Source: Thioalkalivibrio sp. ALJ7 (GTDB lineage: Bacteria; Pseudomonadota; Gammaproteobacteria; Ectothiorhodospirales; Ectothiorhodospiraceae). From it: a stretch of 64,000 nucleotides of DNA. The notes under the pieces were generated by a model, which saw only the letters and a program-made list of their open reading frames with translations, had not been told where the DNA came from and did not search any database. Position numbers and translations under genes: made by a program. Below, piece by piece: positions 35,701-49,454 of the stretch; the first letter of the stretch is position 1; each line of letters starts with the position of its first letter. Where the stretch lies: NCBI RefSeq assembly GCF_000376865.1, contig NZ_AQXQ01000008.1, positions 1 to 64,000 on the forward strand. Reading direction: 5' to 3'.

Positions 35701-37076
35701 GCGCCACCACCCACCAGGGCTAACAGGTCATCGCGGGCGCGATCAAAACCGATCGCCTCGTCACGCCCCTGCCCCAAGTACGCCTCCAGGCGCTCGTGCA
35801 TCGCCACCGCCTCGTCCAGGTGCGGATCCGCCCCCTTGCGATAGGCGCCTACCGCAATCAGGTCGCGATTGCGCATATAGGTGGCGGCCAGGTCACGGAA
35901 GCGTCGCGCCGCGCGTTCGTGCTCCGGTCCAATCAGAGACGACATCACGCGCGAGACCGACGCGCCGACATCAATCGCCGGATACCGTCCGGTCTCCGCG
36001 ATCTCGCGGGAAAGCACTACATGGCCGTCGAGGATGGCCCGCGCCGCATCCACGATCGGATCATTCTGGTCGTCCCCCTCGGCCAGCACGGTGTAGAAAG
36101 CCGTAATCGAGCCACCCCCGACATCGCCATTGCCCGCGCGCTCGACCAACTGTGGCAACCGCGCAAACACCGACGCCGCGTAGCCCTTGGAGGCTGGTGG
36201 CTCGCCAATCGCCATGGCGATCTCGCGGGCCCCCTGAGCAAAGCGGGTCAGAGAATCCATCAGCAGCAGTACATGCAGCCCCTGATCACGGAAATGCTCC
36301 GCGACCGCAGTGGCCACCCACGCGCCATGCTGGCGCAGCAGCGGCGACTGGTCGGCCGGCACCGCCACCACCACGGTCCGGGTCCGTGACTCCTCATCGA
36401 GGATCTCGTGGATAAACTCGTTTACCTCTCGCCCACGTTCACCAATCAGCCCCACCACGATCACATCCGCGGTCGTGTTTCGGGTCATCATCCCCAGCAA
36501 CACACTCTTGCCGACCCCCGAGCCCGCGAACAGACCCAGACGCTGACCACGCCCCACGGACAACAAGCCATTGATGGCCCGGATCCCCACATCGAGTGGC
36601 TCGCGCACCGGGGCCCGCAGCAGCGGGTTGATCGGCCGACCGGCCAAGCCCCCAAATTGATGGGTCCGAATCGGCCCCTTCCCATCCAGCGGCTCGCCGT
36701 TGGCGTCGATCACCCGCCCTAACAGGCCGTCGCCCACCGGAATCTGGCGCTGATTATCCAGCGGTTCGATTCGCGAACCCGGGGTCAAACCCGCGGCCAG
36801 CTCTTCCGGCATCAGGAAGGTACGATCGTTCTGGAACCCCACCACCTCCGCCGGCACCGGCGGGCCGGTCTCACCGTGGATCAGAGCGCGCCCGCCAATC
36901 GGAAGCCGCAGGCCTTCGGCCTCCAGGGTCAGCCCCGTAAGGCGGGACAGATGCCCCTCTGCCTGCGGCAGATTGACCCGCTCCACGCGCCCGCGCGATT
37001 GCTGCAGCCGATCCAGGAGGCCGCTGCCAAGTCGTTCCCGCCCCTTGCGGCGGACCTCGTCGATTGGGGTGCTCAC
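35697..37076 (-). CDS. fliI: Flagellum-specific ATPase FliI
   Basis: A 459-aa hexameric ATPase energising export, related to F1 beta. Walker A is [17 protein letters not shown], and Walker B lies in [13 protein letters not shown]. The [22 protein letters not shown] stretch is the FliI/type III ATPase signature. It starts at a GTG that overlaps the fliH stop as GTGA. Confidence 0.97.
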   Translation of the reverse strand: MSTPIDEVRRKGRERLGSGLLDRLQQSRGRVERVNLPQAEGHLSRLTGLTLEAEGLRLPIGGRALIHGETGPPVPAEVVGFQNDRTFLMPEELAAGLTPGSRIEPLDNQRQIPVGDGLLGRVIDANGEPLDGKGPIRTHQFGGLAGRPINPLLRAPVREPLDVGIRAINGLLSVGRGQRLGLFAGSGVGKSVLLGMMTRNTTADVIVVGLIGERGREVNEFIHEILDEESRTRTVVVAVPADQSPLLRQHGAWVATAVAEHFRDQGLHVLLLMDSLTRFAQGAREIAMAIGEPPASKGYAASVFARLPQLVERAGNGDVGGGSITAFYTVLAEGDDQNDPIVDAARAILDGHVVLSREIAETGRYPAIDVGASVSRVMSSLIGPEHERAARRFRDLAATYMRNRDLIAVGAYRKGADPHLDEAVAMHERLEAYLGQGRDEAIGFDRARDDLLALVGGGA

Positions 37077-37786
37077 AAATCCTCCGGGCGCGCGCGATCA
37101 TCCGCCTGTGCCGGGTCGACCGGCGCCGGCGAAACCTCGTCCGGATAGTCACCGTTCCACAACGCCTCCACCGCATGCTGCAGGCGTCGCTCCAGACTGG
37201 CATCAACCGTGGCCGCACCCGCCTCGACCCGACACCCGCCGCGTGCCAGCGCGGGGTCTGGAACCCAGGTGATACGGACATCTGAACGTTCGCCGTAGGC
37301 CTCGACCAGTGCTTGGTCCTCAGGGTGCAAGTGAACCCGAACCTCCTGGTTACGACCCGGAAGCTGGGCCAACGCCCCCTGGAGCACCGTCTTGATCTGC
37401 TCCGGACGGGCCTCCAGTTCGCTCTGAACCACCTTGCGCGCCAGCGCCGTCACCAGGGCCAGCAACTCGGGCTCCAGGGCATCCACCCCGTCTGCCAGCG
37501 GATCGGCCAGGCCTCCCGCGATGGTCTCCAGCTCGGCTACTGTCGCCCGCAGTTTCTTTTCCTCGCGGGCGCGCGCGGCCTTTTCGGCCTCCCGCTGGCC
37601 CAGTTCATGCCCTTCGGCATAACCACTCTCGAAACCATTCTTACGGGCCTCTTCTTCGATCGACTCGATCTCGGAGGCCGTGGGAAGCCGCCGCGGAGGA
37701 TGCACACCATCGTCGCCGATCTCCGGGGGCTCCCAGAGCGACGCCGATGCGTCGGTGTACAACCGGGCCGCGGGGCCGTCGGTCAC
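37073..37786 (-). CDS. fliH: Flagellar assembly protein FliH
   Basis: A 237-aa regulator of FliI that links it to the C-ring through FliN. The middle has a [20 protein letters not shown] segment (GxxxG-type repeats in short form) and the C-terminal domain resembles a V-type ATPase stalk ([22 protein letters not shown]). It starts at a GTG overlapping the fliG stop. Confidence 0.93.
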   Translation of the reverse strand: MTDGPAARLYTDASASLWEPPEIGDDGVHPPRRLPTASEIESIEEEARKNGFESGYAEGHELGQREAEKAARAREEKKLRATVAELETIAGGLADPLADGVDALEPELLALVTALARKVVQSELEARPEQIKTVLQGALAQLPGRNQEVRVHLHPEDQALVEAYGERSDVRITWVPDPALARGGCRVEAGAATVDASLERRLQHAVEALWNGDYPDEVSPAPVDPAQADDRARPEDL

Positions 37787-38796
37787 AGCATGGCCTCGCT
37801 ACCACCACCGCCCAGCACAATGTCACCGCTTTCGGACAGACGCCGGGCAACCGTCAGGATCTCCTTCTGCGCGGCCTCAACCTCGCTCACACGCACCGGG
37901 CCCTTGGCCTCGAGGTCCTCGCGCAGCATCTCGCCCGCACGCTTGGACATGTTGCGGAAGATCTTGTCCTTGAGGTCGTCGTCCGCGCCCTTCATCGCCA
38001 GAACCAGCGATTCGGTCTGGATCTCGCGCATCAGGGTCTGGATGCCACGGTCGTCGATCTCCACCAGGTTCTCGAAGACGAACATCTCTTCTTCGATCTT
38101 CGAACCGAGGTCGGAGTCCGACTCCTTGATGGCTTCCATGATCTCCGCTTCGCGTGAGCCTTCCATCAGGTTCATGATGTTGGCCGCCGAGCGCACCCCA
38201 CCCAACAGGGAAGTCTTGCTCGCCGCATTCCCGGACAGCTGGCGGTCCAGGATGTCGTCGAGTTCCTGCAGGGCCTGCGGCTGTACCCCATCCATGGTGG
38301 CAATACGCATGACGATATCGGACTGCACGCGGGACGGCAGATACTTCAGGGTATCCGACGCCTGATCCGAATCGAGATGGGACAACACAATGGCAACGAT
38401 CTGGGGGTGTTCATTGCGCAGCATGTCCGCAATGGCACGCGGATCCAGCCACTTCAGTGCCTCGATCCCCTTGGAATTGCGCCCTAGAAGAATCCGGTCA
38501 ATCAAGCCCGAAGCCTTGTCGCCCAAGGCGCTCTCCATCACGCTGCGGACATACTCGTCCGCGCCCACTCCCAGCGCCGTCTGCTCCTGCACATGGGAGG
38601 AAAATTCGTGCAAGGCGGCGTTCACGTCGCTACGCGAGATGCGATCCATGGAGGCCATCGCGGTGCCGATCTTTTGCACCTCCTTCGGTCCCATGTGACG
38701 CATAACCTCGGCGGCTGCATCTTCGCCAAGGCTCATCATGAACACGGCGGCGCGCTCGGCGCCTTCCAGCTTGGAGTTTTTTTCAGCGGCCATCAT
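37783..38796 (-). CDS. fliG: Flagellar motor switch protein FliG
   Basis: A 337-aa rotor protein joining the MS-ring to FliM and taking torque from the stator. Three domains are evident: N-terminal (EGAERAAVFMMSLGEDAAAEVMRHMGPKEV), the EHPQIVAIVLSHLD armadillo motif in the middle, and the C-terminal torque domain with charged residues (DDRGIQTLMREIQTESLVLAMKGADDDL). Its start lies inside the end of fliF. GTG, ATG and ATG codons stand in a row at 38799, 38796 and 38793, so the exact start is uncertain by one or two residues. Confidence 0.96.
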   Translation of the reverse strand: MMAAEKNSKLEGAERAAVFMMSLGEDAAAEVMRHMGPKEVQKIGTAMASMDRISRSDVNAALHEFSSHVQEQTALGVGADEYVRSVMESALGDKASGLIDRILLGRNSKGIEALKWLDPRAIADMLRNEHPQIVAIVLSHLDSDQASDTLKYLPSRVQSDIVMRIATMDGVQPQALQELDDILDRQLSGNAASKTSLLGGVRSAANIMNLMEGSREAEIMEAIKESDSDLGSKIEEEMFVFENLVEIDDRGIQTLMREIQTESLVLAMKGADDDLKDKIFRNMSKRAGEMLREDLEAKGPVRVSEVEAAQKEILTVARRLSESGDIVLGGGGSEAML

Positions 38797-40447
38797 CACC
38801 CAACCACGTCTTCATCACCTGAGCCACCCGCTTCGGATCCTCGCGGACCATCTCGCGCACCGCCTCCAGATCCATCTCCTGTTGATCCGGACCCTTCGGA
38901 CCCGTCAGGGCCGCTACCGCCGAACCCTCGCTCCCTTGGCCGAGGCCCATACCTGCCGCGCCGGATTCATCGGTCAACGCCTCCTGCTCTTCCCGTCGCG
39001 GCGGCGGCGGACGCTTCATCAACTGTTTCATCGCCGGGCGCACCACGGTTAGCAAGATCAGTAGCGCCAGCAGCAGGGCCGCGACGATTTTGACCACCTC
39101 AAGGAACCAGGGTTGCTCCCAGAACGCGATTTCCTCAGCCGGAAGCTCCTCGTCCACGGCCTCGAACGGGGCGGTCACCACATTGATCGTATCCCCCCGC
39201 GCGGCATTGAAGCCAACGGCCTCGCGGACTAGCGCCTCGATCCGCTCCAATTCCTCCGCATCCCGTGGCACCTGCACGGTCTCGCCGTCTTCGTTCACCT
39301 CCTGGCGGAAGTCCACGACCACGGCGGTGGAAACCCGTTGCACACCACCCGGCATCTCGCGGATGTGATTGATGCGACGATCCACTTCGTAATTGCGCGT
39401 CACGTTGGTACTGCGGCTGCCGGGCAACGGGGCGGGCTGAGCCACGCCTTCCTCGCCCTCCGCCCCAATGGCCCCGCCATCCGGCGGCTGATTGGTCAAG
39501 GCACCGGGCACCCCACCAGCGCCCCCATCAGCACCCGTGCGCTCTTCTTCGCGGGACTGTTCGGACCGCAGGGCGATCGTCTCGGGGTCATAGAGCTCCT
39601 CGGTACGCTCGACGCTCGAGAAATCGATATCGGCATTCACCTGCACTCGCACCTTGTCACGCCCCACGATCGGAACCAGCAGATCGCGGACACGGTCGGT
39701 GTAGCGGTTCTCCACATCGCGAGTGAAGCCCAGGCGATCCCCACTCCCGCCCATGCCGGCGGCGGCACCATCCTCTGTCAGCAGGGTCCCACGCTGATCA
39801 ACGACGGTGACGCGGTCCGGGTCCAGGTCGGAAGTACTGGAAGCGACCAGATGCACGATGGCCCCCACCTGCGACTCGCTCAGGGAGCGGTTGCCGCGCA
39901 AGTGCACCACCACTGACGCGCTCGCCGGGCGTCGATCACGCACGAACACGGACTGTTCACCCTCGGCGATGTGCACGCGCGCCCGGTCGACCGCATCCAG
40001 CGAAGCCACGGTACGCGCCAATTCGCCCTCCATCGCTCGATGGTGACGCGCGCCTTCGATCATTCGGCTGGTGCCAATCCCGGTGTCTTCTTGCAGCAAC
40101 TCGAACCCCATGTCGCCGGAGCGCGGCAGCCCCTCACCGGCAAGCTGCAGCCGGGCATTGGCCACGTCGCCCTGCGGAACCTTGACCTGCCCGGTGGTGG
40201 TGTCGACCTGATACTGAATCCCGGCCTGTGTAAGGACCTGCACCACCTCCGCCGCATCTTCGGCGTCCATGCGCGGAAACAGCGGCACATAGGTCGGTCG
40301 CAACGCCCAATAGAGCAACGCAACAATCACAACGATGGCGCCGGCCACCATGCCCATCAACGCCAATTGACGGCCCGCGGGCATCCCATTGAATTCCTTG
40401 ATCCCGCCGGTTACCACCGCGGGCAGGGATTGTGCATTCTCGGCCAT
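38783..40447 (-). CDS. fliF: Flagellar MS-ring protein FliF
   Basis: A 554-aa ring protein. Transmembrane helices at about residues 25-46 (LALMGMVAGAIVVIVALLYWAL) and 443-463 (VVKIVAALLLALLILLTVV) flank the large periplasmic part. That part has the YscJ-like domain (YVPLFPRMDAEDAAEVVQVL; VHIAEGEQSVFVRDRRPASASV). The C-terminal tail, VREDPKRVAQVMKTWLGDD, binds FliG. It overlaps fliG by about 14 nt. Confidence 0.97.
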   Translation of the reverse strand: MAENAQSLPAVVTGGIKEFNGMPAGRQLALMGMVAGAIVVIVALLYWALRPTYVPLFPRMDAEDAAEVVQVLTQAGIQYQVDTTTGQVKVPQGDVANARLQLAGEGLPRSGDMGFELLQEDTGIGTSRMIEGARHHRAMEGELARTVASLDAVDRARVHIAEGEQSVFVRDRRPASASVVVHLRGNRSLSESQVGAIVHLVASSTSDLDPDRVTVVDQRGTLLTEDGAAAGMGGSGDRLGFTRDVENRYTDRVRDLLVPIVGRDKVRVQVNADIDFSSVERTEELYDPETIALRSEQSREEERTGADGGAGGVPGALTNQPPDGGAIGAEGEEGVAQPAPLPGSRSTNVTRNYEVDRRINHIREMPGGVQRVSTAVVVDFRQEVNEDGETVQVPRDAEELERIEALVREAVGFNAARGDTINVVTAPFEAVDEELPAEEIAFWEQPWFLEVVKIVAALLLALLILLTVVRPAMKQLMKRPPPPRREEQEALTDESGAAGMGLGQGSEGSAVAALTGPKGPDQQEMDLEAVREMVREDPKRVAQVMKTWLGDDGR

Positions 40448-40479
40448 CGTCCGTTCTCTCCTTCAGCCAGCGCGGCCGA

Positions 40480-40821
40480 TCAAACCTGCATCCGCATGAT
40501 TTCCTGGTATGCCGTCAACAACCGGTTACGTACCTGGTTGGTTGCCTCGAAGGCGATGCTCGATTTGCTCATCGCCGTCATGACCTGCGGCAGGCTCACG
40601 TTGTCGTCGCCAAGCTCAAAGCGAGTCTGCAGGTCGGTCGCCTCCTGCTGCACCTGGTTCACACCTCGCAGCGACTCCGTCAACACGTTCTGGAAGTCCG
40701 CACCGCCGACCCGCTGAGGCTCACGGTTTTGCTGCGCCGGGTTGGTATTTTCCACCCCACTCGCCTGCGTCAGCTGACGCATCTGCTGCAGGACGTTCTG
40801 AATCTGCATCTCGCTCATCAT
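40480..40821 (-). CDS. fliE: Flagellar hook-basal body protein FliE
   Basis: A 113-aa exported junction protein between the MS-ring and rod. The conserved C-terminal part is LQTRFELGDDNVSLPQVMTAM, then IAFEATNQVRNRLLTAYQEIMRM. It is the first gene of the fliEFGHIJK unit. The ATG at 40821 has a GGGGAT ribosome site. A second ATG follows directly. Confidence 0.95.
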   Translation of the reverse strand: MMSEMQIQNVLQQMRQLTQASGVENTNPAQQNREPQRVGGADFQNVLTESLRGVNQVQQEATDLQTRFELGDDNVSLPQVMTAMSKSSIAFEATNQVRNRLLTAYQEIMRMQV

Positions 40822-40904
40822 CTTTATCCCCAAGGCGTGCCGTGATCCGAATCACCAGCTGTTGCACGTCCTCTGCTAACGCGTTACTCGCTACCAAGCA
40901 TCAA

Positions 40905-40919
40905 GCAATCCATATGCCA
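40905..40919 (-). promoter_or_regulatory. Sigma-54 promoter of the fliE operon
   Basis: On the minus strand it reads TGGCATATGGATTGC, with GG-N10-GC spacing. It lies between fleR and fliE, about 84 nt from the fliE ATG. Confidence 0.88.
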
Positions 40920-40930
40920 GTGCGCAGATT

Positions 40931-42301
40931 TCAACCCGATGCGGGAACCGCGAAGCCGTGTTCGCGCAACCGCGCGATCTTGTAACGCAATGTTCTTGGA
41001 CTAATTCCCAGCCGGTCGGCCGCCTCTTTCCGGCGCCCGCCCGATTCTCGAAGGACGTTCAGAATCACCCGGCTCTCCTGCGTCTGGAGGGTTTGCTCCA
41101 ACATCGGCGTCGGGTTCTCGTCGCCCACGGTGGCGTCCGCCGCGTATGCGTCGGTTCCTTGCTCTGAGTCGCCACCGGTGGACCAGGGACTGAGCATGTC
41201 CGCATCCAGCCAAACCGCCTCGGCGGACACGCATTCGCCCTCGCCTTCGTGGAGCGTGATGGCCCGCTCCATAACGTTGGCGAGCTCGCGCACGTTGCCC
41301 GGCCAGTCGTGTTCGTTCAGGCGCCGCTGTGCGCCTGCGTCCAGGTCGCGCAAGTGCCCACCACTAAGCCGGCGCAAAAGTGCTTGCGCCAAGGGAACGA
41401 TATCCTCGTGGCGTTCCCGCAAAGGCGGGATACAAAGGGGGAAAACGTTGAGCCGATAGTAGAGGTCTTCACGCAACAGCCCGTCACTCACGGCGGTGCG
41501 AAGGTCTCGATTGGAGGTCGCAACGACGCGCACGTCGACCCGCTGTGTCTGCCGCGCCCCCAGGGGCTCCACCTCTCGCTCCTGCAGCGCGCGCAAGAGC
41601 TTGGCTTGCAGATGCACCGGGATCTCGGTGACCTCGTCCAGCAGCAACGTGCCGCCATGGGCCCGTTGGAACTTACCCGGGCGCGCCTCGACGGCACCGG
41701 TAAAGGCGCCCTTGGCATGCCCAAAAAGCATCGCCTCCAGCATGGCCTCGGGCAATGCGGCGCAGTTGATCGCCTCGAACGGTCCACGGTTGCGCGGCGA
41801 GCGCAGGTGCAGCTGGCGTGCGAAGACCTCCTTCCCCACACCCGATTCACCCGTCACAAAGACCGTGGCCGAGCTGCGCGCGATACGCGAGACAAACCGA
41901 TCCAGACCGCGCATTGCCGCGCTGCGAGCCACCAGGGCTGGGGCTTCAAACCCATGTTCTGGCTGGATGAGCGGCCGCAGCCACTGCGCAAGGCCATCGG
42001 CCATCTCCGGCAATCCAAAATGGGCCTGAACCCCGGCGCGCATCGCCTGCAGAGCGCGCTCCTGAGTCGATTCCAGGCTGACGGCGGCCACCGCCGCGGT
42101 CGGTTCCGGAAGCGCATTCAGATGCAATTCATCGAGTCGGTGAACAAGAATCGCCGCGGGGCGGCTTGCCTCCAGCATCCGCGGCAAGTCGGCGGCCGTA
42201 CTGGCCTGCAATCGCACCCGAGGGATCTTGGCCAGGACCGCGACCACCGCTTCGCGCAATGCAGGGTCGGCATCCACCAACAGGATTGTGGCTCGCGACA
42301 T
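40931..42301 (-). CDS. fleR: FleR-type sigma-54 activator with degenerate receiver
   Basis: A 456-aa bacterial enhancer-binding protein. The N-terminal receiver-like domain (1-115) keeps the first acidic pair (LLVDADPAL). At the end of strand 3, where the phospho-acceptor Asp is expected, it reads AAILVHRLDEL. The AAA+ domain is complete: GESGVGKEVFARQLH, GAFTGA (sigma-54 contact) and GGTLLLDEVTEI. The Fis-type helix-turn-helix is at the end (GGRRKEAADRLGISPRTLRYK). In Pseudomonas FleR is controlled by the kinase FleS; no fleS is present here. It probably activates hook and basal-body genes, as FlrC/FleR do. Confidence 0.9.
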   Translation of the reverse strand: MSRATILLVDADPALREAVVAVLAKIPRVRLQASTAADLPRMLEASRPAAILVHRLDELHLNALPEPTAAVAAVSLESTQERALQAMRAGVQAHFGLPEMADGLAQWLRPLIQPEHGFEAPALVARSAAMRGLDRFVSRIARSSATVFVTGESGVGKEVFARQLHLRSPRNRGPFEAINCAALPEAMLEAMLFGHAKGAFTGAVEARPGKFQRAHGGTLLLDEVTEIPVHLQAKLLRALQEREVEPLGARQTQRVDVRVVATSNRDLRTAVSDGLLREDLYYRLNVFPLCIPPLRERHEDIVPLAQALLRRLSGGHLRDLDAGAQRRLNEHDWPGNVRELANVMERAITLHEGEGECVSAEAVWLDADMLSPWSTGGDSEQGTDAYAADATVGDENPTPMLEQTLQTQESRVILNVLRESGGRRKEAADRLGISPRTLRYKIARLREHGFAVPASG

Positions 42302-42335
42302 GAAGGTCTTCCCATAGAGATTCGGGAGACATTCA

Positions 42336-42350
42336 GCAAAAAGCGCGCCA
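42336..42350 (-). promoter_or_regulatory. Sigma-54 promoter of fleR
   Basis: On the minus strand it reads TGGCGCGCTTTTTGC, with GG-N10-GC spacing, 35 nt before the fleR ATG. Confidence 0.85.
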
Positions 42351-42679
42351 TCTAGATACTAGCCGTATTTACATGGACTTACGAAAGATCCAATCACGAG
42401 TCCGTCAAACTCATGGCGCTAATCGAGCCCGATCCACAACCACCCGGTGACGAGATCTCGACCTTTCCCGCATGACGACCCCCACGTAACCATCGGGCTT
42501 GGGGGGACGCCCCGCTAGCCATGAATGACACAACAGCTACCGACCACGCACACACCGCATGGAGAACGAACGAGTAGGTTTCGGCTCACGATGGGTGCCA
42601 GGCCGCGTCGAATAAAGACGGGTGAACTCTATTCGGTGCGAATCGACCTCGAGCCGAGTGTCGCAACGTCCACTACGAG
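42351..42679. other. fleQ-fleR intergenic stretch
   Basis: About 330 nt without a convincing gene. This is where fleS lies in Pseudomonas, but no kinase remnant is visible in any frame. A GGGG-ACG-CCCC hairpin near 42505-42515 has no U-tract. No further signals are seen. Confidence 0.5.
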
Positions 42680-44026
42680 CTACTTACCCAAGCCAAATTT
42701 GCGCATGCGTTCGACCAGGGTAGTCCTGCGCATACCCAGTCGACGTGCGGCGCGCGCCACCACGTGTCCGGTTTCGTCCAGGGCCCGGGTGATCATTTCG
42801 CGCTCCAGATCATTGAGGAAACTGCGCAGATCCACCCCTTCAGGCGGCAGCCCTCCCACCAGAATGTTGCTGTCCGCGCCATTCCCGGCGCTCGACTCTT
42901 GCTGGGAAGACGGCCGCAGTGCCAGGTCCTCGATTCCCTCGGGACGCACACGCTGCGGGAGTTGCGCCAGATCCACCGGCAAGTCTGGATACATGATCGC
43001 GAGTTGTTCCAGCAGGTTCGCCAGTTCCCGGATGTTGCCGGGCCACGCGAGCTGCCCCAAATGGGCAATCACGGCAGGCGTCAGATGGGCCGGCATCATG
43101 CCCTGGTCACGCAACCGCTCCTCCAGCGCAACGATCAACTGAGGCAGATCGCTGGTGCGCTCACGCAAGGGGGGCAACTCGATGGGGAACACACTCAGAC
43201 GGAAAAACAGATCCTGTCGGAAGCTACCCTCCGCCACGGCATCATCTAGATTGCGGTGGGTCGCGGCAATAATGCGGGCGCGGGCCGGAATCGACTTGTT
43301 CGAGCCGACCCGCTCGAACACCCGTTCCTGGAGAACGCGCAGCAGCTTCACCTGCATCGGCAGCGGCATATCACCAATCTCGTCCAGGAACAGCGTGCCG
43401 TCCTCGGCCAGCTCGAAGCGCCCGGCGCGGGCCGTGAAGGCCCCAGTAAAGGCCCCCTTCTCATGGCCGAACAGCTCACTCTCCAGCAGGTCACCTGGGA
43501 TGGCGCCGCAGTTCACCGCCACGAACGGCTTGTCCGCACGGTCCGATGCGTTATGGATGGTGCGGGCGACCACTTCCTTGCCGGAACCCGTCTCGCCCAG
43601 GATCAGTGCGGTGGCATCGGTGCGCGCTACCTGTCCCACCAGCCGCTTCACGGCTTGCATGGTGGGATGTGCACCCACCAGGCCCGGCATGTCGTCATAA
43701 CCGGGTTCGCGGCCGAAACGCAGCCACTGCAGGACCTGCGACACGCCACCAATCGACAGCGGATGGTCGACGACGCAACCGATACCGTCCGCCTGAACCT
43801 CTCCACCATCGGTCGGCTGCACCACGATCGGCGCCACCTCACCGCGTTGTTCTCGCAGACGGGCTTCGAGCTCTGCCGCCGGGCCACAAAGCCACACGGC
43901 GGCGGCTGGAGTGCCGTCGGTCAGGTCTTGGGGGTTGCTGTGGGTTTCGGCCTCGTATCCCAGGCAGTTCAGGATCGCCCGCGTGGCATCCGCCGCGCCG
44001 GCGTCGCCACTGAGTGCAATACGCAT
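42680..44026 (-). CDS. fleQ: Flagellar master regulator FleQ
   Basis: A 448-aa sigma-54 activator. The N-terminal FleQ receiver-like domain ([21 protein letters not shown]) lacks the phosphorylation residues, as usual in FleQ. The AAA+ domain has [21 protein letters not shown] and [11 protein letters not shown]. The Fis-type helix-turn-helix is [20 protein letters not shown]. In Pseudomonas FleQ also binds c-di-GMP and is restrained by FleN, and both fleN and a PilZ-like gene are nearby here. The start is uncertain: the ATG at 44026 fits homology best, and one at 44056 is possible; neither has a strong ribosome site. Confidence 0.93.
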   Translation of the reverse strand: MRIALSGDAGAADATRAILNCLGYEAETHSNPQDLTDGTPAAAVWLCGPAAELEARLREQRGEVAPIVVQPTDGGEVQADGIGCVVDHPLSIGGVSQVLQWLRFGREPGYDDMPGLVGAHPTMQAVKRLVGQVARTDATALILGETGSGKEVVARTIHNASDRADKPFVAVNCGAIPGDLLESELFGHEKGAFTGAFTARAGRFELAEDGTLFLDEIGDMPLPMQVKLLRVLQERVFERVGSNKSIPARARIIAATHRNLDDAVAEGSFRQDLFFRLSVFPIELPPLRERTSDLPQLIVALEERLRDQGMMPAHLTPAVIAHLGQLAWPGNIRELANLLEQLAIMYPDLPVDLAQLPQRVRPEGIEDLALRPSSQQESSAGNGADSNILVGGLPPEGVDLRSFLNDLEREMITRALDETGHVVARAARRLGMRRTTLVERMRKFGLGK

Positions 44027-44135
44027 GTTCTGCTGCTTGTCGCCCGAATCCTGCATACCGCTGTGCCCCGATGGCCGAAACCGGATGCCAAGGAAGGCCG
44101 CATCCGATGATGTGATCGAGTTCGCAGTATCCCGT

Positions 44136-44672
44136 CTAATCGCGACCGGCGTCAACTTTCTGGCGTTTTTCCGCCACGTCACGGCGATGCAGGCGGAAAA
44201 TCCAGCGCCCGATGGCCTCTTCCAGTGGACCCTCGATCCCGGTCCAGCGAGTCATTTGCTGGCTTCCACGCGTTGTCGGAGTCTCGACACCCAAGACGCA
44301 GGGTTGGGGCAGCAACCGGCTGAGATAAACCTCCACACGGTCGCAAGCTTCCGGCAACGTTCCCGCCGGTAGTGCAATCCCGTGGCTACTAAGCGTTGCT
44401 TCAACAGGATCGGGGCGCTCGGGGTGAAGCGACTCCGCCACCAGGTGCAGCAAGAGGTCCAACTTGTGCTCCAGGCGTTGCACCTCGGGTGAGGATTCGT
44501 CCTCGTGCGGCATCGCGCCACGCGGATGCGCATCGTCGAACAAATCCAGACTCTCAATGAGGCGCTGCGCCAGGACCGGGTCGGTCGTGGGACGTGTCGA
44601 CGGCCCGATCATCAACCCCGTCGTTACACGCAGTTCGTCACCGAGAAATTCGTCCTGATTGGCGTCATCCAT
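44136..44672 (-). CDS. Atypical PilZ-type (tPilZ-like) protein upstream of fleQ
   Basis: A 178-aa soluble protein. About residues 65-110 ([36 protein letters not shown]) and the end ([22 protein letters not shown]) match my memory of the atypical PilZ family (XCC6012-like), which forms tetramers through a long helix. The usual c-di-GMP motifs RxxxR and (D/N)xSxxG are not present in canonical form, so ligand binding is doubtful. It is 109 nt before fleQ on the same strand, where it could tune FleQ or motility. Confidence 0.65.
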   Translation of the reverse strand: MDDANQDEFLGDELRVTTGLMIGPSTRPTTDPVLAQRLIESLDLFDDAHPRGAMPHEDESSPEVQRLEHKLDLLLHLVAESLHPERPDPVEATLSSHGIALPAGTLPEACDRVEVYLSRLLPQPCVLGVETPTTRGSQQMTRWTGIEGPLEEAIGRWIFRLHRRDVAEKRQKVDAGRD

Positions 44673-44756
44673 GCCCGCTCCCGCCTCTCATGTTGTCCGC
44701 GCGAATGGCCCGGTTATACACCATTGATTAACGTAACGCTGCGGTCGCATCCAGCC

Positions 44757-48632
<3,876 letters not shown>

Positions 48633-48742
48633 TGCGTATCCTCGAAACCGGACGTGCCAAAAGCAGCGCATTGTACCGGACCCGCCCCCCGCGCGGGACC
48701 TGCAACCCGGCGCATCTGCTCCATTCCAAACCGAACTACGGC

Positions 48743-48970
48743 ATTTTCACCACGAAGCACACGAAGGCACGAACCAATTCAAGGACGACCGACAGGAAGA
48801 CAGGAAGCTGGCGAAGATCATCTCATCAATGGCCCGATTCCCTGACCTCGTGATTCCAAAGCAATCCATCCAAACCCTTCCCAAGCTTCCCGGCTTCCTG
48901 TGGACCGCTCTTGACCTGGCCCTCCTTCGTGCCTTCGTGTGCTTCGTGGTAACCCCGCCCTTGGCCTTCG
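48743..48970. repeat. Inverted pair of dispersed repeat units (B1/B2)
   Basis: The purL-ssrA gap (48633-49034) has no convincing gene. It holds two units of the dispersed repeat in opposite orientation. B1 at about 48743-48812 reads on the minus strand with TTCACCACGAAG, CACACGAAGG and GACAGGAAG. B2 at about 48872-48970 reads on the plus strand with AAACCCTTCCC, GCTTCCTGTGG, TTGACCTGGCC, CTTCGTGCCTTCGTG and CTTCGTGGTAA. Between them is about 60 nt of unrelated sequence. Confidence 0.75.
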
Positions 48971-49034
48971 CCCCGCCGAAGAACCACATGGCCCGGGAAC
49001 TCGCGATGCGTTACCATGTCTATGAAAGTACTTG

Positions 49035-49395
49035 GGGGGCGACTTGGCTTCGACGTGGGTCGCGAAACCTTAGGTGCATGCCGAGGATGTGGTGAACCTC
49101 GTAAAAATCACTGCAAAAAAATAGTTGCCAACGACGACAACTACGCACTCGCCGCTTAAAAACCGGTAGATGCCGTCCGACTGGAGCCGTGCTTATGCGT
49201 CCAGTATCGGGCGTCGACTCTCATAAGCTCGTGGTGAAGCGCGCCCGGCGTGGATCCATTAAAACTCAACCGGGATCGCCAGTTACATTCCCTGCCTGTC
49301 GGGTAGTCGCTGGTTAAATTAAAAGACAGAATAAGCATGTAGAGCCGAAGGCGGAGGTCCTGCGGACGCGGGTTCGATTCCCGCCGCCTCCACCA
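49035..49395 (+). ncRNA. ssrA: Transfer-messenger RNA (tmRNA)
   Basis: A 361-nt tmRNA that frees ribosomes stalled on broken mRNAs and tags the product for degradation. The 5' end GGGGGCGACTTGG pairs with the 3' end CGCCTCC before an encoded CCA, giving the tRNA-like acceptor stem. The T-arm GGTTCGATTCC is present. The tag frame is 49127-49159 and reads ANDDNYALAA then TAA, a typical proteobacterial tag. A TATGAA at 49021-49026 is a possible -10 element. It is a single-piece form. Confidence 0.97.
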
Positions 49396-49412
49396 ATTTA
49401 GATCGACCAATC

Positions 49413-49436
49413 AAGCGCCTACGGGCGCTTTTTTGT
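49413..49436 (+). terminator. Terminator after ssrA
   Basis: A 7-bp stem AAGCGCC / GGCGCTT with a TACG loop runs into TTTTTT. It ends the tmRNA about 18 nt after its CCA. Confidence 0.9.
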
Positions 49437-49454
49437 TTGGATTCGAGGTAACGA

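Noticed and set aside
49035-49395. Possible genomic-island attachment at the ssrA 3' end
   Set aside because: ssrA ends are frequent integration sites, but no integrase or repeated 3' end follows; yjbQ and rlmM come directly after.
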